Positions 24,925 through 33,027 of a stretch of 62,629 nucleotides of DNA are shown here, one piece after another. Below the pieces are notes generated by a model. That model was not told the DNA's origin. It was given only the letters and a program-made list of their open reading frames with translations, and made no database searches. The DNA comes from Lachnospiraceae bacterium (lineage in GTDB: Bacteria > Bacillota > Clostridia > Lachnospirales > Lachnospiraceae): NCBI GenBank assembly GCA_024692715.1, contig JAILMH010000067.1:1-62629 (forward strand), in the 5' to 3' direction. The number at the start of each line of letters is the position of its first letter. Position 1 is the first letter of the stretch. Made by a program: the position numbers and the translations under genes.

Positions 24925-26528
24925 TCTGCATTATCCTCCAGCTTAGGTGTCATTTCCTGCTCGAGCTCGCTCACACCACGCAGATCAATGATAGGTCCGC
25001 CTTTTTTCTCGATGAATTCCTTAGTGATGGTAACTCGGCCTATCTCAGGGTCCTTTGGCACCTCAAACATGATATCAAGCATGAATTCCTCAATTATCGC
25101 TCTAAGAGCTCTTGCACCTGTGTCTTTATCCATAGCCTTCTTTGCAATGGCATGAAGCGCTTCATCATTGAACTGAAGCTGTACCTCATCCATTTCAAGA
25201 AGCTTCTGATACTGGCGGATGATAGCATTTTTTGGCTCCTTCAAGATCCTTACCATCATATCCTCAGTAAGACCTTCCATCGGACAAATGATCGGAAGAC
25301 GTCCCACAAACTCCGGAATCATTCCAAATCGTTTGATGTCCTCAACCGAAACCTTTTTAAGAATATTCTTTTCTTTATCCCAATGATCCTTAAGCTCTGC
25401 ATTAAAGCCTATGGAAGTCTCTTTAGAAAGACGTTCTCTGATGATCTCATCAAGATCCGGGAAAGCACCGCCGCAGATAAAGAGGATATCCTTTGTATTT
25501 ACCTTTTCAAGCGGAACCATGGCATTCTTTGAATTAGCCCCGACAGGTACCTCTATCTCAGCGCCCTCAAGAAGCTTCAGCATACCTTGCTGAACACTTT
25601 CTCCACTTACATCACGGCTGTTAGTGTTTTTCTTTTTGGCGATCTTATCTATCTCATCGATAAAGATGATTCCGCGCTGAGCACGTTCAACATCATTTCC
25701 TGCTGCAGCAAGAAGCTTTGAAACAACTGACTCTATGTCATCTCCAATATATCCGGCCTCTGTAAGGCTTGTAGCATCAGCTATTGCCAGCGGTACATTC
25801 AAAATCTTTGCAAGTGTCTGCACCAGAAATGTCTTACCACATCCTGTCGGACCGAGCATAAGAATATTTGATTTCTCGATCTCAACATCATTTGTACCGT
25901 CGAAATCAGCCTGTACACGCTTATAGTGATTATATACCGCAACGGAGATCACTTTTTTAGCATAGTCCTGTCCTATGACATACTTATCGAGTTCTTCCTT
26001 AAGCTTATGCGGCTGCGGGATATTCTTGAAGTCAAATTCTTCTTTTATCTGCTCTTTTGAAGCTTTTTTAACTTTATTTTTATTACTTCCTCCACCAAGA
26101 CTGTCCCAGTTAACAAACTGAATATTAGGAAATCCCGGTATCCCAAAGGGATTATTTCCCCTGCTGTTTTCTTTCTTCTCTTCCTTTGACTCTTCTGAAT
26201 CTTTCTTTTCCTCTGAGTCGTTCTTCTTTTCCTCTGTTTCAGATTCCTTCTTTTCGAAATCCTCTGTCTTTTTGTCTTCAACTGATCCTGTGACCTTTTC
26301 AGTCTGATTATTCACAGGCGGCATCTGGAAGCCAAACGGCATTCCCGGAAAAGCTGAATTATATAATGAATCAATATCCATCTTGCTCATGCTGTCCATA
26401 GTAGTTCTGAGACAGTCGCTGCAGATAGTGAAATTATTCGGGAGATGAAACATCTTTCCCGCTGTACTTTCATTTCTGTGGCAAATAAGGCATACGTCTT
26501 CATACTGGTTATTATCTTTATTATCCAT
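24921..26528 (-). CDS. clpX: Atypical ClpX-type AAA+ unfoldase with long charged linker
   Basis: 535 residues, about 110 more than usual ClpX. A C4 zinc finger (Cys13, Cys16, Cys36, Cys39) is followed by a long linker; residues about 84-120 are almost only Lys, Glu, Ser and Asp, then a GNNPFGIPGFPN stretch. The AAA+ domain has Walker A GPTGCGKT (226-233), pore loop GYIG (259-262), Walker B IIFIDE (287-292) and sensor/arginine regions. The ClpP-docking loop keeps an IGF tripeptide (373-375). The second pore loop lacks the usual RKH motif (it reads GANSKNAMVPL). It should unfold proteins for ClpP. No clpP or tig is beside it, which with the oddities suggests a second, specialised copy. It is followed by the LspA-like gene. 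Confidence 0.88.
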   Translation of the reverse strand: MDNKDNNQYEDVCLICHRNESTAGKMFHLPNNFTICSDCLRTTMDSMSKMDIDSLYNSAFPGMPFGFQMPPVNNQTEKVTGSVEDKKTEDFEKKESETEEKKNDSEEKKDSEESKEEKKENSRGNNPFGIPGFPNIQFVNWDSLGGGSNKNKVKKASKEQIKEEFDFKNIPQPHKLKEELDKYVIGQDYAKKVISVAVYNHYKRVQADFDGTNDVEIEKSNILMLGPTGCGKTFLVQTLAKILNVPLAIADATSLTEAGYIGDDIESVVSKLLAAAGNDVERAQRGIIFIDEIDKIAKKKNTNSRDVSGESVQQGMLKLLEGAEIEVPVGANSKNAMVPLEKVNTKDILFICGGAFPDLDEIIRERLSKETSIGFNAELKDHWDKEKNILKKVSVEDIKRFGMIPEFVGRLPIICPMEGLTEDMMVRILKEPKNAIIRQYQKLLEMDEVQLQFNDEALHAIAKKAMDKDTGARALRAIIEEFMLDIMFEVPKDPEIGRVTITKEFIEKKGGPIIDLRGVSELEQEMTPKLEDNAE

Positions 26529-26562
26529 AGAAACTAAATCTTCCTTTCATTTAAAGCAGCAA

Positions 26563-26628
26563 AACAGGCAGTAAAAAACTGCCTGTTTAATGATAGCATA
26601 GGCAGGGGCGTTTGTCACACGCCCCTGC
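26563..26628 (-). terminator. Two consecutive hairpins between htrA and clpX
   Basis: GCAGGGGCGT/ACGCCCCTGC (26602-26628) and AACAGGCAGT/ACTGCCTGTT (26563-26587), the latter followed on the minus strand by TTTTGCTGCTTT. The second is the better terminator for htrA; the first may strengthen it. Confidence 0.75.
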
Positions 26629-26644
26629 ACTGTTTAAGTTTTTA

Positions 26645-28237
26645 TTAATAACCTCCGAAGAAGTCTCCGAAAATACTGCTTCCGTTATTTCCGTTATTTC
26701 CATTACCGCCGTTACCGTTTCCCGGCATCTGCTGATCATTCTGACCTGATGAACCTGAAGATGATCCTGATGAGCTGCTTGAACTATCCATTGAAGAACC
26801 AAGAGTTACTGAGAACTTCTTCTCTTCATAACCATATTCATTTTCCTTCGGAACCATAGCGACTATTTCAACTGTCTGTCCTGCCTTATAGTACTGGATA
26901 AGGCTCTGGAGCTGAGTCATTGTCTGAACCCCCTGACCGTCGAATGAAGTGATGATATCACCCTTTTCAAGTCCTGCGGCTTCTGCTGCAAGTCCTTTTC
27001 CGACTCTCGCAATGTAAATACCCTGAGGCATATTGTACTGACTGGCAACATCGCTTGTGACATCTGCACCGGAAATACCAAGGTATCCACGTTCTGACTC
27101 ATCTGCCTTAGTCTTTGTCTCCTGTGACATAAGTGACTCGATGATAGGCTTTGCTGTTGAGATCGGAATCGAATATCCCATGCCCTCAACGCCTGTCTCT
27201 GCAAGCTTTGCTTCGTTAATACCTATTACATTTCCATTCATATCAAGAAGCGCACCGCCTGAGTTACCAGGATTAATAGCTGCATCTGTCTGAATGAGCT
27301 TATGTGTACCATTGTCAAGCTGAAGCTCTCTGTCGATCGCACTGACAACACCCTGTGTTACAGACTGTCCATATCCAAGTGCATTACCTATTGCAACAAC
27401 CTGCTGGCCAACTTTAAGTGTATCAGAGTCACCAAGTGTAGCAACCTTGATCTGACTTATAGTATTAGATGAAACATCACTGAGCTTTACGGAAATTACG
27501 GCAAGATCAGCACCTTCATCTTCACCCTTAAGTGAAGCCTCTGCTGTAGTGCCATCTACAAACTGTACCTGAAGCTTATCTGCTGAAGATACTACGTGCT
27601 CATTTGTAGCAATTAGAAGCTCATCGTCATTCTGCGAAATTATAAATCCTGAACCGGCCGACTCATTTTCCGTCTGATACTGCTGACCGAAGAAATCCTG
27701 AGTCGTTGATGTATAGTTATTTGTGATAGCAACGATCGAAGGCATAACAGCTTCTGCAACTGCTGATGCATCTCCGGTCATCGGAGCTGTTGAAGAAACC
27801 TGATTGGTAGTTGCAACAGATTTCTGTGAATCACCGGATACAGTTGCGATGCTCGCTGACTTATCAGAACCTGATTCAACTGCAGATGACGCTGAATTTT
27901 CAAAAGCCGCCTGCCTGTTCTGACCTGTTATAAGACTTGTCGCATATAATGCACCGCCGGCTACTGCGCCAAAGATAAGTCCAAGCGCTACTGTCGCAAG
28001 AACTTTTCTTCCGAATCCACCTTTTTTCTTAGGTTTATTATTTTTATTATTTTCAGGTGGAATATGTACTCCGGCATATCTGTACTCATCATAATGATTT
28101 GCATTATTATTACCGGAAGAGCCGGCATTCATACTACTGTTATTCTGCATGCTGTTATTATTCTGCATTCCGCCATAACTATCAGACGTATAACGGCTAT
28201 TATCATTTGAATTATTGTTTCTTTCTTCATCAAACAT
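26645..28237 (-). CDS. htrA: HtrA/DegP-type membrane-anchored serine protease with PDZ domain
   Basis: 530 residues. A cytoplasmic N-terminal part rich in Asn and Ser (about 7-50) precedes a basic stretch and one membrane helix (about 77-101), then a Ser/Ala linker, a trypsin-like domain with the triad His214 (ATNEHVV), Asp244 (GADLAV) and Ser326 (NPGNSGGAL), and one PDZ domain (about 395-495). The C-terminus is Ser/Gly then Asn/Gly-rich. HtrA proteins degrade or refold damaged exported proteins outside the membrane. Low-complexity ends on both sides are longer than usual. It is a single-gene unit with about 200 bases upstream and a terminator behind. Confidence 0.93.
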   Translation of the reverse strand: MFDEERNNNSNDNSRYTSDSYGGMQNNNSMQNNSSMNAGSSGNNNANHYDEYRYAGVHIPPENNKNNKPKKKGGFGRKVLATVALGLIFGAVAGGALYATSLITGQNRQAAFENSASSAVESGSDKSASIATVSGDSQKSVATTNQVSSTAPMTGDASAVAEAVMPSIVAITNNYTSTTQDFFGQQYQTENESAGSGFIISQNDDELLIATNEHVVSSADKLQVQFVDGTTAEASLKGEDEGADLAVISVKLSDVSSNTISQIKVATLGDSDTLKVGQQVVAIGNALGYGQSVTQGVVSAIDRELQLDNGTHKLIQTDAAINPGNSGGALLDMNGNVIGINEAKLAETGVEGMGYSIPISTAKPIIESLMSQETKTKADESERGYLGISGADVTSDVASQYNMPQGIYIARVGKGLAAEAAGLEKGDIITSFDGQGVQTMTQLQSLIQYYKAGQTVEIVAMVPKENEYGYEEKKFSVTLGSSMDSSSSSSGSSSGSSGQNDQQMPGNGNGGNGNNGNNGSSIFGDFFGGY

Positions 28238-28316
28238 ATTCCTTGTACCTCCTATATATGTATATCGAACATCCTATATCCCCACGCAAGATTCTATCAA
28301 CTTATAATAATACGAA

Positions 28317-28357
28317 AGCCTGCGAAGAAAAACAGGTGTAGTTTTTCTTTACAGGCT
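28317..28357 (-). terminator. Long hairpin between the GT2 gene and htrA
   Basis: AGCCTG and AAGAAAAAC pair with GTTTTTCTT and CAGGCT, with a 2-base internal mismatch and a 7-base loop. On the minus strand it is followed by TTTCGTATTATTAT. It probably ends the GT2 transcript; being about 80 bases from the htrA start it could alternatively belong to the htrA leader. Confidence 0.6.
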
Positions 28358-28437
28358 ATATAATATCGTTTAAATGTGATTCTTTTGTGTTAAATGATTA
28401 AACAGCAGATTAATCATATGAGTTTTTTCTGTGTTTT

Positions 28438-29430
28438 TTAAAGCCCTTCTGAATTTTTTCCATAACCGGCGCTCAGGTTATCCGGAACCTCTACCATATC
28501 CCAGTGCCTTATCCAGTAATTCTTATTAGAAGTCAGCTTAAGGATCATTCTCTTACTGAGCTTTTTATATCCTTTTCCAAACTTAAATCCAAAAAGTCTT
28601 GCTGCGCAATGAAAAATAAATTTAGGAATCAAAAAGGCATTTCCAGTTTTAACAAGATAATTTATGCAGCCAAAAACAAGTTTTTTCCCTTCGCTTTCAC
28701 TCGACACATTTCCAAAAACTTCCGGATGATCTGCCTGTGAAGCCCCCAGGTCAAAATTTCTTTTAAATTGCTGAACCATATTATAATTATGAGAATGTAT
28801 AACACATGCAGATGACGCATAATAGATCTTATATCCTGCCTTTACAGCATTGCAGGCAAATATCATGTCTTCATTAAACACCACATCATCTGCAAAACCG
28901 CCAAGAGAATCAAATATTGATTTATTATAGCAGGCACAGACATCGGAACAGAAAAAGGTCTTTATCCCGAGTATCTTAATATCATCTACGGTTTTTACTC
29001 TGTCTTTATCAGGGTAGTTATACTGTCTGTTATATTTTTCGATAGGACCTGCATCTTTATTAGGAAGCTGACGGGCATAGCTCACAGCTACTGAACTATC
29101 CTCCCTATGCGGGCGGATAAGATTTTCAATAAGCTTATTATCATTCGGCATTGCATCCTGGGTCATAAAGATCAGATAATCTGCTTCAGATTTTGAAGCT
29201 CCTATATTTCTGGTCCTTCCATGATTAAATTCTCTCTGTGAAAGGTTAGTTATGTTAACGTTGCTGAATTTTTCTCCGAAAGATGTTCCATATAGCAGAT
29301 TGTTAAGATATTTTTCCTCCGTATTCATAATAATTATATTATCCGGCCTTACTGACTGCCCTTCCAGAAGCTCTATCTGCTTGAAAAAATATTTTCCCGG
29401 TCTATAAGTTAAAATCACTACATCTATCAT
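28438..29430 (-). CDS. GT2-family glycosyltransferase (rhamnosyltransferase-like)
   Basis: 330 residues. The GT-A fold begins directly (MIDVVILTYRPG), with REFNHGRTRNIGA near 66-78, typical of WbbL/rhamnosyl-type GT2 enzymes, and TQDAMP at 90-95 in the place of the metal-binding DXD. EDMIFACNAVKAGYKI holds the catalytic acid region. It would add a sugar from a nucleotide donor to the cell-wall glycan on the cytoplasmic side. It lies after the LCP gene but only 22 bases after a strong terminator and has no visible promoter between them. Confidence 0.88.
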   Translation of the reverse strand: MIDVVILTYRPGKYFFKQIELLEGQSVRPDNIIIMNTEEKYLNNLLYGTSFGEKFSNVNITNLSQREFNHGRTRNIGASKSEADYLIFMTQDAMPNDNKLIENLIRPHREDSSVAVSYARQLPNKDAGPIEKYNRQYNYPDKDRVKTVDDIKILGIKTFFCSDVCACYNKSIFDSLGGFADDVVFNEDMIFACNAVKAGYKIYYASSACVIHSHNYNMVQQFKRNFDLGASQADHPEVFGNVSSESEGKKLVFGCINYLVKTGNAFLIPKFIFHCAARLFGFKFGKGYKKLSKRMILKLTSNKNYWIRHWDMVEVPDNLSAGYGKNSEGL

Positions 29431-29451
29431 TTTATTTCAACTTCCTTATCC

Positions 29452-29484
29452 AAAAAAAGCCGATACATACGAATATGTATCGGC
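29452..29484 (-). terminator. Strong terminator after the LCP gene
   Basis: On the minus strand an 11-base perfect stem with a TTCG tetraloop is followed by TTTTTTT. It ends the polysaccharide operon and lies directly in front of the GT2 gene at 28438-29430. Confidence 0.92.
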
Positions 29485-29497
29485 TCTAAATTATCTA

Positions 29498-30571
29498 TCA
29501 AACACCGTTCTTATTTTTATCTGATGCCACCTTCTCACTGATATTCTGAACAGTTGTAGATGGTGTATATTCAGAATCACCAAAAAGGAACTGATGAAGT
29601 GCTGTGACATTTGAAGCAAAATCATTGGCAATTACGCAGCTTCCTGCACTTCCCATCGTACCGGTCGCATGGTCTGAAGGGAATCCGGACTGATCAGCAA
29701 TTGAATAAGTTGCCGCCTTTGCCGCATACTCAACAAGCTCTTCCTTTGAGAAGCTTGTCTTTACCTCAGGGAATACAGCATCGATCACGCTATTGAGCTT
29801 TGAAACATCAGCAGCCTTGAGCTTTTCAGCAACCTGCATGAGCACAGTTCTCTGACGCTCGGCTCTCTTGAAGTCATCACCCTTTGTATAACGGATACGG
29901 CAGTATGAAGTAGCCTGAAGTCCATTAAGTGTCTGAAGTCCTGACTTCGTTACCTTAGTGATCTCATCACCTGTTTCTTCTGCTGTACCGATCTGGTAGT
30001 CATTTAAGAAACTGATCTCTTCATCTGTTACGTCTATCTCAACACCGCCAAGGGCATCAATGACGTCTACAAGTGCCTTAAAGTCAACTGTGATATACTG
30101 ATCGATATCAAGGTCGAGATTGGTATTCAGCATCTGGATTGCCTGATCCGGTCCGCCATGAGCATAAGCCGAGTTTGCTTTGTTATATGTATCATTACCG
30201 ATATTCAGATACGTATCACGATATACGGAACAGAGCTTAATGTCTCCTGTTTCATTATTAAGGGAGCCTATGATGATCGTATCTGTTCTTGCACCCTTAT
30301 CGAGATTTCCGTCTCTTGAGTCGACACCGAAAAGGGCGATATTTGTATATCCACTCATCTTCCAGCTGTCATTCTCATCTTCAACCTGAGCCTGAACCTC
30401 ATCATTTACAGTTGCATTAATTACACTTTTTTTGTTATCGGTATCAGCAAGGTCTAACTTATATACTACAAACAGTACAACAACAAGTACAACCATTACC
30501 AATACTTCGATAGCAACAAGAGCTTTCATCTTATTTTTACTCTTGCGCCTTCTACGTCTTCTTGAAGCCAT
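29498..30571 (-). CDS. LytR-CpsA-Psr (LCP) family glycopolymer ligase
   Basis: 357 residues from ATG 30571 with AGGGG upstream. A very basic N-terminus (ASRRRRRRKSKNK) and one membrane helix (about 20-42) are followed by the LCP domain: LFGVDSRDG, ARTDTIIIGS, SVYRDTYLNIG, KANSAYAHGG and the RIRYTKGDDFKRAERQR block, which carries the conserved Asp and Arg residues that hold the lipid pyrophosphate. LCP proteins move glycopolymers from undecaprenyl pyrophosphate to peptidoglycan. As last gene before the terminator of the polysaccharide locus it should attach the polymer made by the cluster to the wall. Confidence 0.93.
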   Translation of the reverse strand: MASRRRRRRKSKNKMKALVAIEVLVMVVLVVVLFVVYKLDLADTDNKKSVINATVNDEVQAQVEDENDSWKMSGYTNIALFGVDSRDGNLDKGARTDTIIIGSLNNETGDIKLCSVYRDTYLNIGNDTYNKANSAYAHGGPDQAIQMLNTNLDLDIDQYITVDFKALVDVIDALGGVEIDVTDEEISFLNDYQIGTAEETGDEITKVTKSGLQTLNGLQATSYCRIRYTKGDDFKRAERQRTVLMQVAEKLKAADVSKLNSVIDAVFPEVKTSFSKEELVEYAAKAATYSIADQSGFPSDHATGTMGSAGSCVIANDFASNVTALHQFLFGDSEYTPSTTVQNISEKVASDKNKNGV

Positions 30572-30640
30572 TTTTACCCCTAGCAAAATTTCAGATTTTG
30601 TCTATAACTCTCAAAATATACACCCATAAATAACACATTG

Positions 30641-32044
30641 TCAATACGCGTTCTTGTTTATAAGACCTTTGAACACCGTCATAAACATGATTTTTATATC
30701 AAATGTTATCGTCCAGTTTTCAATATAAAACAGATCATATTCAACACGCTTGCGTATGGAAGTGTCGCCTCTAAGGCCATTCACCTGTGCCCAGCCTGTA
30801 AGTCCGGGCCTTACCTGATGCTTTATCATGTAACGAGGAATCTCTTCCTTGAATTTTTCCACGAACTGCGGGCGTTCCGGACGTGGTCCGACAATACTCA
30901 TATCGCCTCTCAGAATATTAAAAAACTGAGGGAGTTCATCCATACTTGTCCTTCGCAAAATTTTTCCGATTCCTGTTACCCTCGGATCATTTGGACGCGT
31001 CCAGCCCTTAGCCTCCACTGAGGGCTTCTGCATTTCCATTGATCTGAATTTATACATCTTAAAGGGCCTGTTGTGAAGCCCGACCCTTTCCTGCGCGAAT
31101 ATTATCGGCCCCGGAGATGTGATCTTTATAGCAAGTGCCGCAAAGATCATAACCGGCGAAAATAATATGATCAGCACTACCGACCCTATTATATCTATTA
31201 TACGCTTTGCGAGCATGTTAAGCGTATTGGTCAGCGGAACATGACGGATATTAATTACGGCAAGTCCATCGATATCCTCCATATAAGGCTTTGAAGGTAT
31301 GACCTGATAATAATCCGGTATAAACTGAGTATGCACACCTGATTTCTCACACAGATTAACGATACTCTCAAGCTTTCCGTATTCACTCAGCGAAAGAGTG
31401 ATCGCAATCTCATCCAGCTTATTTTCCGGAAGTATGTACTCAAGATTTCCTATTGAGCCAAGTACCTTAACCCCACGATATACGGTACCTCTATCGACTT
31501 TATCATCAAGGATTCCTCTTATCACATAGCCCCACTGAGGATTCTGTATGATCTTGTCGATATAATTTTCTGCAGCCTTTGAATAGCCTATCAATAATAT
31601 AAAATGTCTGTTAAAACCTCTTTTTCTGATAAGTCTCAGAATCTGACGCACCACATTTCTTTCAAAGGTCGAAAGAACAATGTTGACTACATAAAAGTAG
31701 AAGATCATCCAACGTGAAATATGAGACTGCTTAACAATGTACAGGCATACAATGAAAGCGATCATACCCACTGTATTGGCTCTGATCAGATTAAAAAACT
31801 CTCTTTTCCTTCCCGAAGCACGCTTGGAATTGTACAGATCAAATTCATAGTAGAGAAGCAGGTATCCTACCGCAATAAACGGCAGATACACGAAGTACAT
31901 ATCCGCCGGCAGATGCAGAATAGATCTGTCTGCCCAGGGAACCATGAATTTTAAGCCATACGATATAGCATACGAAATGCCAATCACAAGCGCATCCAGA
32001 ACAATATGAAATTTATTGAACAGACGCTGATTGTCTCGTATCAA
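30641..32044 (-). CDS. Undecaprenyl-phosphate sugar-1-phosphate transferase (WcaJ/CpsE family)
   Basis: 467 residues from TTG 32044, chosen because GGAGG lies 7 bases upstream and the TTGA overlaps the previous stop; the ATG at 32083 has no site and overlaps 43 bases. Four to five N-terminal membrane helices and a nucleotide-binding-like CoA_binding_3 region (about 110-220) precede the bacterial sugar transferase domain: KRIIDIIGS, a membrane helix, FKMYKFRSME, RRTSMDELPQFFNILRGDMSIVGPRPE and RPGLTGWAQVNG. The enzyme starts synthesis by placing a sugar phosphate, often glucose or galactose phosphate, on undecaprenyl phosphate at the inner membrane face. Confidence 0.93.
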   Translation of the reverse strand: MIRDNQRLFNKFHIVLDALVIGISYAISYGLKFMVPWADRSILHLPADMYFVYLPFIAVGYLLLYYEFDLYNSKRASGRKREFFNLIRANTVGMIAFIVCLYIVKQSHISRWMIFYFYVVNIVLSTFERNVVRQILRLIRKRGFNRHFILLIGYSKAAENYIDKIIQNPQWGYVIRGILDDKVDRGTVYRGVKVLGSIGNLEYILPENKLDEIAITLSLSEYGKLESIVNLCEKSGVHTQFIPDYYQVIPSKPYMEDIDGLAVINIRHVPLTNTLNMLAKRIIDIIGSVVLIILFSPVMIFAALAIKITSPGPIIFAQERVGLHNRPFKMYKFRSMEMQKPSVEAKGWTRPNDPRVTGIGKILRRTSMDELPQFFNILRGDMSIVGPRPERPQFVEKFKEEIPRYMIKHQVRPGLTGWAQVNGLRGDTSIRKRVEYDLFYIENWTITFDIKIMFMTVFKGLINKNAY

Positions 32045-33006
32045 AAAATCGCCTCCGTGAATCTCCGGATCGCATTGATCCAAAGTTCGATCTGTATTTT
32101 TACATAATTTCCAAAGTTTCTGGAAGAATATGGAAATTTCTTACCCTGTCGGCAAAGTATATAGCCTCGTTTTATTCCTGAAAGATATGCTCTTCCATAT
32201 CCCTTAAAAATAAAGAACAACGCTTTTATTCCAAATCCAATTATAAGGAATGGAAGGTTTATGATTATCTGAAGTGTAGGCATATTCTTCATGACTACAT
32301 ACATATTGTTTCTTGCAGAAATTCTGACCTTGAAATCATTATGCCTTGAACCGGTGGCTCCTGAGCCTTTATGCCACACCACAGCTTCCGGCTCATAAAC
32401 ATTTCTGTAGCCCATTATCCTTGCCCGATATCCAATATCGATATCCTCAAGGTATGCAAAATGAAATTCGTCAAACCATCCTATCTCATCAAGGATACTT
32501 CTTCTGTAGATTGCTGCACCGGCGCAGGCAGAGAATACATCACAAGGGCGGTTATATCTCTCTGCGCTTTTATCTTTTCCTCTTGCATAAGCCCATCCCC
32601 AGGCGCTGTAATAATCACCTGCTCCATCTATTTTCTCCGGATGGTCCATCTGCAGCATCTTTGCCGAAACTGAAAATATCTTATCACTTTCCCTTATTGT
32701 ATCGTAGAGCTTTCCAATCATTTCGTGATCGGTACGGATATCATTATTGAGCAGAAGGACATACGGTGTTTTACTCGCCCTTATTCCTTCATTTACTGCT
32801 CTGGAAAATCCAAAGTTCTGTTCAAGCTTTATAAGGCGCACTGACGGATATTCTTTTTCGACTATTTCAAGACTTCCATCGTTGGAAAAGTTATCTACAA
32901 CAATGGTATCAAAATCCTTAAATTCCTGGTTTTTAAGTGAATCCAGGCAGGTCCTGATTACGTCCTTTCCTTTGTAATTCGGTATAATGACCGTTATTTC
33001 AGCCAT
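32041..33006 (-). CDS. GT2-family glycosyltransferase (WbbL-like)
   Basis: 321 residues. TVIIPNYKGKDVIRTCLDSL opens the GT-A domain; VVDNFSNDGS, NFGFSRAVNEGI and LLNNDI (DXD position) mark the nucleotide-sugar site; FFAYLEDIDIGYRARIMG-like acid block is present as YLEDIDIGYRA. A C-terminal hydrophobic stretch (about 250-275) suggests membrane contact. This subtype includes dTDP-rhamnosyltransferases, which fits the rfb genes in the same locus. The stop overlaps the TTG of the sugar transferase gene. Confidence 0.9.
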   Translation of the reverse strand: MAEITVIIPNYKGKDVIRTCLDSLKNQEFKDFDTIVVDNFSNDGSLEIVEKEYPSVRLIKLEQNFGFSRAVNEGIRASKTPYVLLLNNDIRTDHEMIGKLYDTIRESDKIFSVSAKMLQMDHPEKIDGAGDYYSAWGWAYARGKDKSAERYNRPCDVFSACAGAAIYRRSILDEIGWFDEFHFAYLEDIDIGYRARIMGYRNVYEPEAVVWHKGSGATGSRHNDFKVRISARNNMYVVMKNMPTLQIIINLPFLIIGFGIKALFFIFKGYGRAYLSGIKRGYILCRQGKKFPYSSRNFGNYVKIQIELWINAIRRFTEAIF

Positions 33007-33027
33007 GGTCTATAAAATCCCTTCAAC

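Noticed and set aside
24921..26528. HslU or Lon in place of ClpX
   Set aside because: The C4 zinc finger, GYIG pore loop, and IGF docking loop are ClpX marks and no Lon or HslU domains are present.
28238..28437. Riboswitch in front of htrA
   Set aside because: The long hairpin there fits the end of the GT2 transcript, and no known aptamer pattern could be recognised.
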